A DNA stretch of 64,000 nucleotides from a cf. Phormidesmis sp. LEGE 11477 (lineage in GTDB: Bacteria; Cyanobacteriota; Cyanobacteriia; Phormidesmidales; Phormidesmidaceae). This document shows, piece by piece, positions 53,452-62,718 of this stretch. The stretch covers positions 1 to 64,000 of the forward strand of contig NZ_JADEXO010000020.1 of assembly GCF_015207105.1 (NCBI RefSeq), in the 5' to 3' direction. A program made the position numbers and the translations under genes. The first letter of the stretch is position 1. Each line of letters starts with the position of its first letter. A model generated the notes under the pieces. That model had not been told where the DNA came from, made no database searches, and saw only the letters and a list, made by a program, of their open reading frames with translations.

Positions 53452-56400
53452 TTACGCCCGCGCTAACGTCCGTCGCTGCGACACCATCTTGAAGGCGTCA
53501 ATGATATCGCCTTCCTTCCAGTTATTAAAGCCGCCAACCGCGATACCACACTCAAAGCCAGCATTGACCTCTTTAGCATCGTCCTTCATCCGCTTCAGCG
53601 AATCGAGGTTGCCTTCGTAGACAACTTCACTTCCCCTAGTCACTCGGACTCGGCAGTTGCGAGTTACCTTGCCAGAGAGCACGTAGCAGCCAGCCACTGT
53701 ACCTTTCCGAACTGGGAAGACCGCGCGAACTTCTACCTGACCCAGTGGCTCTTCAACCAGCTCGGGCTCTAGCAGACCTTCCATCGCGCCTTCGATATCT
53801 TCTAACAGCTTGTAGATGATGTCGTAGTCTTGGATGTCCACGCCCATATTGTCGGCTTCTAGGCGGGCACTGTTTGAAACCGTCGTGTTGAAGCCAATAA
53901 TCACCGCGCCGCTAGCTGCCGCCAAATCGACATCAGTCTCACTGATTTCACCTGGCGCAGCCATCAGCACCCGAATTTGCACCTCATTTTGAGGCAGCTG
54001 CTGCAAGGAACCTAGAATCGCTTCCAAAGAACCCTGTACGTCTGCTTTGAGGATTAAATTCAATTCCTTGAGCTCACCTTCCTTGGCCTGCTCAGATAGA
54101 GAGTTGAGCGTAACTCGGCGAGACGCCATTGTCTGCGCTAGGCGAGACTGACGCTGCTCAATTGCCTTTTCATCGGCAGCCGCACGGGCATCGCGCTCTT
54201 CTGAATACACCTCGAACTCTTCACCCGCTGGCGGCACGTCGTTTAGACCTAGCACCTCCACCGCAAAAGAAGGATTCACCGCTTCAGAGCGATGGCCGCG
54301 ATCGTCCACCATGGCTTTGACCCGGCCAAAGACAGGGCCTGCCGCAAAGGCGTCGCCGATCTTCAGCGTGCCGTTTTGAACTAGCAGCGTCGCCACTGGG
54401 CCACGCGCTTTGTCTAGGTGCGCCTCGATCACGGTACCGCGAGCTAGACGCTCAGGGTTGGCCTGCAAGTCCTCGACTTCAGCGACTAGCAGCAACATCT
54501 CTAGGATGGTGTCTACGTTCTCGCCGGTAATCGCACTGACTGGCACCATAATGGTGTCACCGCCATATTCTTCAGGCACTAGCTCATATTCCATCAGCTC
54601 TTGCTTGACTCGATCGGGGTTGGCGGCTTCTTTGTCGATTTTGTTGATAGCAACCACAATCGGCACGCCTGCGGCCTTAGCGTGGCTAATGGCCTCAATT
54701 GTCTGTGGCCTGACACCGTCATCGGCAGCCACGACCAGAATCGCAATGTCAGTAACCCGCGTACCCCGCGCTCGCATCGCGGTAAAAGCTTCGTGACCCG
54801 GCGTATCTAGAAAGACAATTTGGCCAGACTTGCGATCGCTGTTGGGGTTGGACTTTAGATCGACGTGATAAGCACCGATATGTTGCGTGATACCACCGGC
54901 TTCACCTTCTGTGACCTTGGCCTGACGGATGTAGTCGAGCAGACTGGTTTTGCCGTGGTCTACGTGGCCCATAATGGTGACCACAGGCGGACGAGCTACC
55001 AGGTTGTCGAAGTCGGCATCGTCAATCATCTCGGTGACTTTGCGAGCCTCCGGCGCTTCTTCAGCGGTGACCGCTTCGACATCAAACTCAGTAGCCACCA
55101 TTTCAGCGGTCGGCATGTCTAAAGTCTGGTTGACGTTGGTTGCGATTCCTTTAAAGAACAGCAGCTTGATGATGTCGGTCTGAGGAACTGCGAGCTGCTC
55201 GGCTAGATCGTGGACGCTGATTCCACCTGTCAAGACGATCATCTCCGGCTTCTCAGGCACGGCCTCCTGTCTACGCTCGCGGCGTTCACGACGAGAAGGC
55301 GTCCGCTGCTTTGACTTTTTGGTAGTCGGCGCAGGTTTCGCCTGACGCTGCCCTTTGGGTTTGGGCGGACGCATCAGCGAGATGCTCATCTGCTCTTGTG
55401 AAACATCGGTGCTAGCTGACTCTAGGTCTTCAAAGTCATCGTCGTCGTCAATGATGACCCGCTGACGCTTGGTCTTAGTGACCTTCTTGGGCCGAATTTC
55501 TTCTTCCTCTTCTTCTCCAGCAGTGCGATCGCGTCGCTTAGGAGGACGAGGCGCACTAGGCCGGCGCAGCTCTAGCGTCGGATCGGCAAACGACTGATCG
55601 TCATCACCGTCGGTTTCTTCATCGGTATCAGTGCTCTCAACTGCCGTCTTTCTAGAGACCGGACGCCGCAGTTCCAAGACGGGCTTTTTAGGCGCGGGCG
55701 GCGCAGATGAGCCGTTGTCTCCACCCCCATCTAGCCGAGGGCGACCCGGACGAGACTCTCTAGGAGCATCCTCATCAGAGCGGCCAGAACCACTGCGATC
55801 GCGTTTCAAAACAGGCCGAGCCACCCGGCTGCTTCTATCGTCGTCATCGCTTCTGTCTGCAGCAGGCTTGTTTGCAGGGCGTGAAGGTGGCGCGACCAAA
55901 CGGGGCTTGAGCTGATCTGGGCGAGTAGCCCCAGAAGTCGTAACGATCCGCTCTGGCGACGGTGCGGCTGGCTTAGAAACTTCGCGCGGCGGAGCGGCTG
56001 GCGCAACTGGCGTAGCCACATTATTAGCACTATCGGCAGACGGGTCAGCAGACGAGCTGCTAGCAACGGTGGCGCTACTGCCCGGCCTAGGCGGTGGGGC
56101 CGATAGCGTTGGAGCTTTAGGCGCAGCTGGCTTGGCGGCAGAGCTACTAGGCTTAGCTGACGAAGCCGATGAGGATGAGGCTGAACGATTCGCGTCAGGC
56201 GGCGTCGCTGGCTTAGGATAGCGGCGAATTTCTAAGATCTGCTGCTCGCGAGGACGAACGGGCTTGGCTACTGGTTTGGCACCGGGGCTGCGAGTAGGCT
56301 TATTGACTTTGGAAGGACGCGCGGCGCGGCTGGCGGGCTTATAGTCAGATGAAGTTGCCACTTTTCTAATCTGATCGGCATCTTCATCGGAAATCGTGCT

Positions 56401-56511
56401 GCTATGGCTTTTGACCGCAATATTCAAATTTTTCGCGATCGCCAAAATATCCTTGTTTTCTAGTTCTAAATCCTTTGAAAGCTCATAAATTCTCACTTTG
56501 CCTTTGTTCAT
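53452..56511 (-). CDS. infB: Translation initiation factor IF-2
   Basis: A 1019-residue GTPase that brings initiator tRNA to the ribosome. Residues 1-440 are the long, low-complexity N-terminal region typical of cyanobacterial IF-2, opening with [20 protein letters not shown]1 lies near residue 515 as [11 protein letters not shown]3 is [11 protein letters not shown]4 is AINKID. Domains II, III and IV follow, ending [20 protein letters not shown]. Upstream ylxR and nusA form the conserved operon. Confidence 0.98.
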   Translation of the reverse strand: MNKGKVRIYELSKDLELENKDILAIAKNLNIAVKSHSSTISDEDADQIRKVATSSDYKPASRAARPSKVNKPTRSPGAKPVAKPVRPREQQILEIRRYPKPATPPDANRSASSSSASSAKPSSSAAKPAAPKAPTLSAPPPRPGSSATVASSSSADPSADSANNVATPVAPAAPPREVSKPAAPSPERIVTTSGATRPDQLKPRLVAPPSRPANKPAADRSDDDDRSSRVARPVLKRDRSGSGRSDEDAPRESRPGRPRLDGGGDNGSSAPPAPKKPVLELRRPVSRKTAVESTDTDEETDGDDDQSFADPTLELRRPSAPRPPKRRDRTAGEEEEEEIRPKKVTKTKRQRVIIDDDDDFEDLESASTDVSQEQMSISLMRPPKPKGQRQAKPAPTTKKSKQRTPSRRERRERRQEAVPEKPEMIVLTGGISVHDLAEQLAVPQTDIIKLLFFKGIATNVNQTLDMPTAEMVATEFDVEAVTAEEAPEARKVTEMIDDADFDNLVARPPVVTIMGHVDHGKTSLLDYIRQAKVTEGEAGGITQHIGAYHVDLKSNPNSDRKSGQIVFLDTPGHEAFTAMRARGTRVTDIAILVVAADDGVRPQTIEAISHAKAAGVPIVVAINKIDKEAANPDRVKQELMEYELVPEEYGGDTIMVPVSAITGENVDTILEMLLLVAEVEDLQANPERLARGTVIEAHLDKARGPVATLLVQNGTLKIGDAFAAGPVFGRVKAMVDDRGHRSEAVNPSFAVEVLGLNDVPPAGEEFEVYSEERDARAAADEKAIEQRQSRLAQTMASRRVTLNSLSEQAKEGELKELNLILKADVQGSLEAILGSLQQLPQNEVQIRVLMAAPGEISETDVDLAAASGAVIIGFNTTVSNSARLEADNMGVDIQDYDIIYKLLEDIEGAMEGLLEPELVEEPLGQVEVRAVFPVRKGTVAGCYVLSGKVTRNCRVRVTRGSEVVYEGNLDSLKRMKDDAKEVNAGFECGIAVGGFNNWKEGDIIDAFKMVSQRRTLARA

Positions 56512-56729
56512 CCTTATCCTCTTAAGACCTGACTTGACGAATGTGTTTTACATAAGACCTTTTGCCCTTATCGAATCAACACGCTTGGCCCTTTAGCATA
56601 AATCAAAAGCATAGAGTAAAGCGGTTGCTGCTCTATAACTTTAATACAGCAATGTACTTTGACTCATGCTCTCGTGCTTGATTGGCGAGCACTTATTCTA
56701 ATCAATACATTCCGTAATGTGGGCTAGCG

Positions 56730-57002
56730 TTATCCTAATTTGCCTGATGACTGGCTTTGCAGTCTGTTTTCTAAGGTTTGATAGATTTCGGACGGGACTG
56801 CTGTTCTTAGCGCTTTGGCTAAGCGGTTTTTCTTCTTGGCAGCGCCAAGACAGTTAGCGTTAGGACAAAGGTAAGCAGAGCGCCCTATCCCATAGTCTAG
56901 CTGTATTTTACGGTGGGGGTAGGTGCGGACTACTCGCCATAAATGATTGCGGTGAGCCGTCTGCCGGCAGCTCACACACAGACGATGATTTTTCTCTGCC
57001 AT
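56730..57002 (-). CDS. ylxR: YlxR/DUF448 family RNA-binding protein
   Basis: A 90-residue protein of the YlxR family (RnpM in Bacillus), a small nucleic-acid-binding protein linked to RNase P and transcription control. The signature is CVSCRQTAHRNHLWRVVR near the N-terminus and GIGRSAYLCPNANCL in the middle, followed by KKNRLAKALR. It starts 23 bases after the nusA stop, the usual nusA-ylxR-infB order. Confidence 0.95.
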   Translation of the reverse strand: MAEKNHRLCVSCRQTAHRNHLWRVVRTYPHRKIQLDYGIGRSAYLCPNANCLGAAKKKNRLAKALRTAVPSEIYQTLENRLQSQSSGKLG

Positions 57003-57025
57003 TTCTCTCTACCGTCCTTTGGCAT

Positions 57026-58660
57026 CTACTCTGCTTCAACAGCGTCTGCTTCAACAGCGTCTGCTTCAACAGCGTCAGCAACCTCAACGATAGGCTCAGC
57101 GTCTGCTTGCGAATCGGCGATCGCAGCTTCTACCTCACTTTCTTCAGAGACTGCCTCTGCTGCCGACTCTTCTGAGACTACCCCTGTCTCTTCGACACTA
57201 GCTGGCGCTACCTCTTCAGCATACAGACCGTCGCTTTCATACCCAGCCGCTTCATAATCTGCCGCAGTCGCCTCTGCCGATTCCGCCTGTGCTGCTGCTT
57301 CCGCAGCTTGCGTAGCTGCCCGGATAGCTCTTAGCTCCTCCACATCAATTCCCGCTTCAGCCGCCTCAGCCGCCAGCTTTTTCTCTTCGGCCACCGCTCT
57401 AGCTTTTGCTCGCCATTCTTCTGCCTCTGCAATTTCTGCGGCCTCTTCTGCCGCCAGCCTTTCGGCTTCTTCGGCTGCTAGCCTTCTCGTTTCAGCAATT
57501 TCAGCCATCTTCTGGTTTTCAGCCTCGTAGTCATACTTAGCCGAATCTTTGATGTCTATCTTCCAGCCGGTCAGCCGCGCCGCTAGGCGAACGTTCTGGC
57601 CTTCTTTACCAATCGCTAAGCTCAGCTGATCTTCAGGAACTAATACATGGGCCTGTCGACCTTCAGAATCCATCAGGCGAACTTCATCTACTCGCGCTGG
57701 GCTCAGACCATTGGAGATGTAGGTAGAGGGATCGGGCGACCAGCGGATCACATCTATCTTTTCACCGCGTAGCTCATTGACCACTACTTGAATTCGCGAG
57801 CCCCTAGCACCAATACAGGCACCGACTGGATCGACATCACTTTCAGCGGTATCAACGGCGATCTTCGTCCGAGGCCCTACCGAGCGAGAAGGCGGATTTG
57901 CCTCGCGCGCAACCGCCACGATTCTGACGACTTCGTCTTCAATCTCAGGAACTTCGTTAGAAAACAGCTCAACCACTAGGCTAGCATCGGACCTGGACAC
58001 CAGAAGCTGCGGACCTCGATGAGATCCTTCTGAAACCCGCTTAAGCGCAACGCGAAAAGTAGCATTGGCGCGGTAGTTATCGTTGGGTAGCTGGTCGCGC
58101 TTTAGCAGTTCGGCTTCGGTATCGGGCTGACCAATGCCGCTGCTAACGGCCATGATCACAGACTGCCGCTCAAACCGCAGCACTCTGGCATTCAAAATCG
58201 AACCTTCTAGATCTTGAAATTCCTCTTGAATCAGACGGCGCTGCTGATCGCGTAGCTTTTGGGCTAGTACCTGTTTGGTTTGGATCGCAGCCATACGGCC
58301 AAAGTCTTCCTTCTTCTCTGGGGTAACGTCTAGTACTACCTGGTCTCCAGCTAAAGCTTCAGGGGCAACTTCTTGTACGGCCCTTAGCCCAATCTGATGA
58401 TCGACATTTTCGACATCTTCAACGATAGTTTTCTCGGCTAGCACTCGGAAGCCTTCTTCTTCTACGTCTAACTGCACATCAAAGTTATCGAAGTATTCTT
58501 CATCGAACTGAGCGTTCATCTCTTGGGTTCGACGATAGCGTTCGTAGCCTTTTAGTAGAGCTTCTTGCAGGGCTAGCTCCACGGCTGACTCCGGCAGATT
58601 TCGCTGCTGGCTGATGCTCTTTATCATGTCTTGCAAACCGGGCAACTGTACCATTGACAT
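57026..58660 (-). CDS. nusA: Transcription termination/antitermination factor NusA
   Basis: A 544-residue RNA-polymerase-binding factor. The N-terminal domain (MIKSISQQRNLPESAVELAL) is followed by an S1 domain, KH1 and KH2 (VGACIGARGSRIQVVVNELR, and LSLAIGKEGQNVRLAARLTG). From about residue 375 the protein is a long acidic, Ala/Glu-rich tail (AAEEAERLAAEEAAEIAEAE), ending in three and a half copies of DAVEA, encoded by a 15-base repeat at 57030-57073. Tails of this type are common in cyanobacterial NusA but variable. First reading frame after rimP. Confidence 0.96.
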   Translation of the reverse strand: MSMVQLPGLQDMIKSISQQRNLPESAVELALQEALLKGYERYRRTQEMNAQFDEEYFDNFDVQLDVEEEGFRVLAEKTIVEDVENVDHQIGLRAVQEVAPEALAGDQVVLDVTPEKKEDFGRMAAIQTKQVLAQKLRDQQRRLIQEEFQDLEGSILNARVLRFERQSVIMAVSSGIGQPDTEAELLKRDQLPNDNYRANATFRVALKRVSEGSHRGPQLLVSRSDASLVVELFSNEVPEIEDEVVRIVAVAREANPPSRSVGPRTKIAVDTAESDVDPVGACIGARGSRIQVVVNELRGEKIDVIRWSPDPSTYISNGLSPARVDEVRLMDSEGRQAHVLVPEDQLSLAIGKEGQNVRLAARLTGWKIDIKDSAKYDYEAENQKMAEIAETRRLAAEEAERLAAEEAAEIAEAEEWRAKARAVAEEKKLAAEAAEAGIDVEELRAIRAATQAAEAAAQAESAEATAADYEAAGYESDGLYAEEVAPASVEETGVVSEESAAEAVSEESEVEAAIADSQADAEPIVEVADAVEADAVEADAVEAE

Positions 58661-58786
58661 TGAAGATGACCTCTCTAAAGGATATAAATAACGTTGATTG
58701 TGCTTAGCTTCGCTCTATCGTGACTAACGCCAGTAGATACCAACGCTAGTAGATACCAAAACTGTTTAACCGACTGTCTGTAGATT

Positions 58787-59254
58787 TCAAGCCTCTTCAG
58801 TACTGAGCTGCACAGACTGCACTAAGGATCTAGGGATTTTAATGGGTCTGCCTTTAAGAGTGAGCGATAGTTTCTCTTCGTCGCGGCCCACTAAACTGCC
58901 TTGCCAAACCAGCTTGTTTTTGTGGGGCTCGCTGAGCTTGACTTCAACTGGGAAGCCTTTGAAGACTTGGAAGTCGCGATCGCTCGACAGAATATCAGAC
59001 ACGCCTGGGCTAGATACTTCGAGCACATAGGCATCTGGGATCAGCTCGGATTCATCTAGAGCCTCAATCAGCGCCACACTTAGCCGTTCGCAGTCGTCTA
59101 GGCCAGTGTCTTCCTGAGCGGGATTGCGTACGTCTACACGCAAAATAGGTGGGCTTTGATTGGTTTGAAATACCGCATCGACAATCTCTAAACCAACCTG
59201 GTTGGCAATCGGCGCGGCCAGCTCAATAACCTGAGGAATTAAAGGATGCGTCAT
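58787..59254 (-). CDS. rimP: Ribosome maturation factor RimP
   Basis: A 155-residue factor for 30S subunit maturation. ATG 59254 gives MTHPLIPQVIELAAPIANQV, the typical N-terminus. The family motif LEVSSPGVSDILSSDRDFQVF and the C-terminal SH3-like part (VWQGSLVGRDEEKLSLTL) are clear. A longer reading from 59290 is rejected as it adds a hydrophobic leader. First gene of the rimP-nusA-ylxR-infB operon. Confidence 0.96.
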   Translation of the reverse strand: MTHPLIPQVIELAAPIANQVGLEIVDAVFQTNQSPPILRVDVRNPAQEDTGLDDCERLSVALIEALDESELIPDAYVLEVSSPGVSDILSSDRDFQVFKGFPVEVKLSEPHKNKLVWQGSLVGRDEEKLSLTLKGRPIKIPRSLVQSVQLSTEEA

Positions 59255-59586
59255 AAAACGGCCCAGAGGACAAAATCCTAGGGAAAACAATCAGCAAAAA
59301 ACAACCAATAAAAAAAGCGGGCTCCTAGAGAAGCTCCCACTTTTCGCAGCGGTCCGAATGGACCAGACGAATTAGGCCAGACAAATAGTCAACCGCAGGC
59401 GTTGACTAACTCTGAAGCAGTTGCTTGTCTTGGCTAATGGCTATCAAGTCGGCTATCAAACCGCTGCTGACCCAGCCAAATGTAGAAACTGCGTAAAACA
59501 TAGTCTAGCGCATGGATTGCGAAAGGCGCGGTTTTAGTACCTTCGATCTTCTGTAGTGTTCTTTCTACAGTGTTTGATCCATCGCG
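59255..59586. other. Intergenic region between rimP and a membrane-protein gene
   Basis: Contains an imperfect hairpin (59307-59345) flanked by A and T runs, AAAAGCGGGCT against AGCTCCCACTTTT, possibly a terminator for the leftward gene at 59587, and a smaller one (CTGTAG/CTACAG, 59551-59570) just after that gene's stop. The promoter of the rimP operon probably lies in the left part. No gene was recognised. Confidence 0.45.
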
Positions 59587-61053
59587 TTACATAGAAGAGG
59601 GTGGGATGGGTCGACGCGATCGCCCAGTCGCTTCATACAGCCGATAGCGAGATGCCTCTAACTGATCGGCTTCTTCGGCAGCGAGCCGATCTACATAGTT
59701 GATCTTGATTTCTTCGAGCAGGTCTACGACCAGAGTGCGAATTTCAGCCAATGTCTCTTCTTGGCGCAGTTCACTCCGCAGTTGATTGCCGAAGCTCGCC
59801 ACCAGATTACCGGCGAGCTCGCCCCCTTTCTCATCAGCTAGGGCGCTCTGCAAAGCCGAGTTCAAGGTTTTAGATAGCTCAGCAACTATCTGCCCGGAAA
59901 TTTGGCTGGTAAATCCTTCAAAGCCTGGCATCACGCTCAGTCCTTGATAGGCCGGAGCCTGATGCAAAGCGCTGACTACGCTGTGCTGCAAAAGCGCATC
60001 TAGCTCAGGCTTTACCTTCGGCAAGACTTGGTAGACCACCGTATCAGACAGATGCTTAGCGATGGTTTGCACTTCATCGACGCCGTTGATATCGACGTAC
60101 TGATTGCGATCTGTCGCCGTCAAAAGCCAGCGGCTAATTGCCCCTTCACGGATCAGTCTTTGCATCTGATCGATTGTTCGCAGTAGCACGATCTCAGTTA
60201 GCTCTACGGCAAACTGGCTGACTATCGCCCGGCTGACGCGGTTACGAGCGGGCTCTAGATCTATCCAGCGGGCCCGATGTAGTCGCACGGTGACTGGGAT
60301 AATCCGCAGCCAGCGCCAAAAGCCCAGAAACATCGGCACGTCATATACCCGCCACAGCATGGCATCTAGCCAGCTAGTGCCAAAGCGACGACGGCTCAGC
60401 ACATAGGTTCGAGCCAAGAATTCGGCGGCAAATAAGGCCATGAACCAAATGTCTATTCGCCAAAACAAATCGATGGGATTGCCACGTTCATTAATGCCGC
60501 GATAGTAGTTAGTCTCCATTAGCGGTCTGATTTCTTCGTCAAAAAAAGCAATGCTTTCGGATAAGTCCGAATCGCTATTAGACACTGGTTCACCTTGCCA
60601 AAATTCACTAAAAGCAGCTTTAGATGAGTCTTCGTCCATGCGATCGCGCATCTCATTCTTGATCTGCTCTAAGGTGCCAGACTTGTTGGCAACAGCAAAG
60701 GGGTCTTCATCGATCATGGCCACGCTTTGCTCTCTTAGCTGAGCTAATAGCCTATCTACACTCAACTGTTCGGCGGGCGTATCGACGCCATCTGCAACCC
60801 GCGCCGATAGCTGATCGACTACGGCTAAATAGGCCGTCGTTGTTCGCTCCGGCTCAATTCCTTTCAGCTTTTCTCCATACCAGATTGTGGCGTTTGGTAT
60901 TACCTCTAGATACAGATCGCGAAAGCGAATGTAGCTAAGATCAAATAGAACCAAAACAAGATTGACCAATGCAATCATCGCCATTACCCGTTCGAACCAG
61001 GTAACGGTAGGGCTGATTTTTGCACGGCGCGGTTTGATCAGAGATAGCCTCAT
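59587..61053 (-). CDS. Large conserved-type membrane protein, ion-channel-like core
   Basis: A 488-residue protein. A first hydrophobic segment lies at residues 18-42 (WFERVMAMIALVNLVLVLFD), a loop of 150 residues follows, then further segments with Arg-rich spacing (DIWFMALFAAEFLARTYVLS, VPMFLGFWRWLRIIPVTVRL). The latter are reminiscent of the S3-S4 helices of voltage-gated channels, but no pore signature is seen. The C-terminal half is soluble and helical. I know this type only as an unassigned cyanobacterial protein. Confidence 0.75.
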   Translation of the reverse strand: MRLSLIKPRRAKISPTVTWFERVMAMIALVNLVLVLFDLSYIRFRDLYLEVIPNATIWYGEKLKGIEPERTTTAYLAVVDQLSARVADGVDTPAEQLSVDRLLAQLREQSVAMIDEDPFAVANKSGTLEQIKNEMRDRMDEDSSKAAFSEFWQGEPVSNSDSDLSESIAFFDEEIRPLMETNYYRGINERGNPIDLFWRIDIWFMALFAAEFLARTYVLSRRRFGTSWLDAMLWRVYDVPMFLGFWRWLRIIPVTVRLHRARWIDLEPARNRVSRAIVSQFAVELTEIVLLRTIDQMQRLIREGAISRWLLTATDRNQYVDINGVDEVQTIAKHLSDTVVYQVLPKVKPELDALLQHSVVSALHQAPAYQGLSVMPGFEGFTSQISGQIVAELSKTLNSALQSALADEKGGELAGNLVASFGNQLRSELRQEETLAEIRTLVVDLLEEIKINYVDRLAAEEADQLEASRYRLYEATGRSRRPIPPSSM

Positions 61054-61162
61054 GCGATCGCTCCAAAGATAGAGATAAAGCCAAAAATATGCCTATGACA
61101 GCAGTCTTCTATTGACCACGATAGACTAAACATAAAGACATTTACTTTTCTTTACAGTTCTC

Positions 61163-62146
61163 ATGGTTGCTACCGCTCCCGAACCCGTCACCTCTGCTGT
61201 TCCTTACGCTGTTCCACCGGCCCACAATGGTGCCTACTGGACTTGGGCTGGCTACCGAATCCACTATGTACATGCTGGAGAGGCGCTTAGGTCTGACCAC
61301 CCAGAAAGACCGCCACTGCTATTCATCCACGGCTTCGGCGCATCAACTGACCACTGGAGAAAAAATATCTCTGGGCTACAGGACCAGTTCGAGGTGTATG
61401 CGCTTGATCTAATCGGATTTGGCCGCTCGTCCAAACCTAGTAGTGGCTACAGTCCTCAGCTCTGGCGCGATCAAATTTCGAGTTTCATCAAAGATATCGT
61501 CGGCAAGCCTGTCGTTGTCGCCGGTAATTCTATCGGGGGCTACAGCAGCCTGTACACGGGCGCAACCTGCCCAGCAGAGGTCGTGGGCGTCTGTATGCTC
61601 AACGGCGTGGGGGCTTTTAGCGAGCAGCAGTCGGACCAAGCACCTAATCCTTTTAGGGCGGCAATTGGGCAGATGGTTAAGACCGTTGTGCTCTCACCTT
61701 TACCGAGCTGGGTTGTTTTCCAGTTTGTCCGCAAAAAGTCATATATCCGCAGAACGTTAGAGCAGGTGTATGTGAACAAAGAAGAAGTCACTGAACAACT
61801 GGTTGAAGATGTCTACAGGCCAGCCACCGATCCCGAAGCGCCTGCGGCATTTGCTGCCTTGTTCAAAGCAGAACGAGGCGAGTATGTAGACGTTTTGCTC
61901 TCACAGATGCGCTGTCCACTTCTGTTGATTTGGGGAGATGCCGACCCCTGGATGAATACCTACAGTCGCGGCGAATTGTTTCAAAAGCACTACGCAAATC
62001 TAGAGGAGCATCACATCAACGCGGGGCACTGCCCCCACGACGATGCGCCAGCCGAGGTCAACGCTTTGCTAAGTGAGTGGGTAATGACAAAAGTCGTGGG
62101 CGATTCAGCTAATCAAGTGGCGGGGAACTGGGTACCGTTGGGGTAA
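61163..62146 (+). CDS. Alpha/beta fold hydrolase
   Basis: A 327-residue hydrolase. The oxyanion strand is LLFIHGFGASTDHWRKN; the nucleophile is Ser123 in VVAGNSIGGYSSLY; the acid lies in LLIWGDADPWMN and the base in HINAGHCPHDDAP. The cap region (residues 170-235) contains SWVVFQFVRKKSYIRRTLEQ. The pattern matches plant and cyanobacterial hydrolases of the pheophytinase-like or haloperoxidase-like type. The substrate is not determinable. The 3' end overlaps the convergent DUF1643 gene by 42 bases. Confidence 0.9.
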   Translation: MVATAPEPVTSAVPYAVPPAHNGAYWTWAGYRIHYVHAGEALRSDHPERPPLLFIHGFGASTDHWRKNISGLQDQFEVYALDLIGFGRSSKPSSGYSPQLWRDQISSFIKDIVGKPVVVAGNSIGGYSSLYTGATCPAEVVGVCMLNGVGAFSEQQSDQAPNPFRAAIGQMVKTVVLSPLPSWVVFQFVRKKSYIRRTLEQVYVNKEEVTEQLVEDVYRPATDPEAPAAFAALFKAERGEYVDVLLSQMRCPLLLIWGDADPWMNTYSRGELFQKHYANLEEHHINAGHCPHDDAPAEVNALLSEWVMTKVVGDSANQVAGNWVPLG

Positions 62147-62653
62147 GACGCTGCGGCTGATGTACAGCGGATGGCGCGGTTGACCAGAGCGGTTGAGCTG
62201 GAGGTAGGTGAGCTTCGCCCAATGCGGCGTTAGAAGCGTCAAAATGGTGCGATCGCGCCCCGCCAAACTGCCCCAATTGCCCCAAGCTAAGACTACTTGA
62301 TCCGCTTCCTCCACAGTCTGCAGCAGATAGCGATCGTTCTGATCTCCAATGGGATCTTCTGCCTGATTTAATGCCTGCTTTAATTGCGCCGGATGTGGCG
62401 TGCGATAGCCAAATAAGTTCACAACCTCAAGCGCTGCGTACTGCCAGCGCTGAGCAAACTGCGTGCAGGCCCTCAGCGTAGGGTCATCACGACTAGCATC
62501 CGCCTGACTGGGATTGAGCATGACAAACGCGACAGAGCTGCCCCCCGGTTGCCACCGTCTGCCCAGGCAATATCGATATTTGCCAGTCTGATCGAAGACT
62601 GCCGTCCTTTCGATCAGATCGCTACCCGGCGCGCGACTAGAAGATTTGCTCAT
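62105..62653 (-). CDS. DUF1643 domain-containing protein
   Basis: A 182-residue protein with the DUF1643 pattern: YRYCLGRRWQPGG, VAFVMLNPSQADASRDDPTL, VVNLFGYRTPHPAQLKQAL, VVLAWGNWGSLAGRD and the C-terminal NRSGQPRHPLYI. The family is of unknown biochemical role and is widely distributed in accessory regions. The start reads MSKSSSRAPGSDL. Its 3' end overlaps the alpha/beta hydrolase gene by 42 bases on the opposite strand. Confidence 0.9.
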   Translation of the reverse strand: MSKSSSRAPGSDLIERTAVFDQTGKYRYCLGRRWQPGGSSVAFVMLNPSQADASRDDPTLRACTQFAQRWQYAALEVVNLFGYRTPHPAQLKQALNQAEDPIGDQNDRYLLQTVEEADQVVLAWGNWGSLAGRDRTILTLLTPHWAKLTYLQLNRSGQPRHPLYISRSVLPQRYPVPRHLIS

Positions 62654-62718
62654 CTTTCAAATATCTACGATCACAGGCCACAACATCTATCACCACTCAT
62701 ACTTACCAGGGCAGTCAT

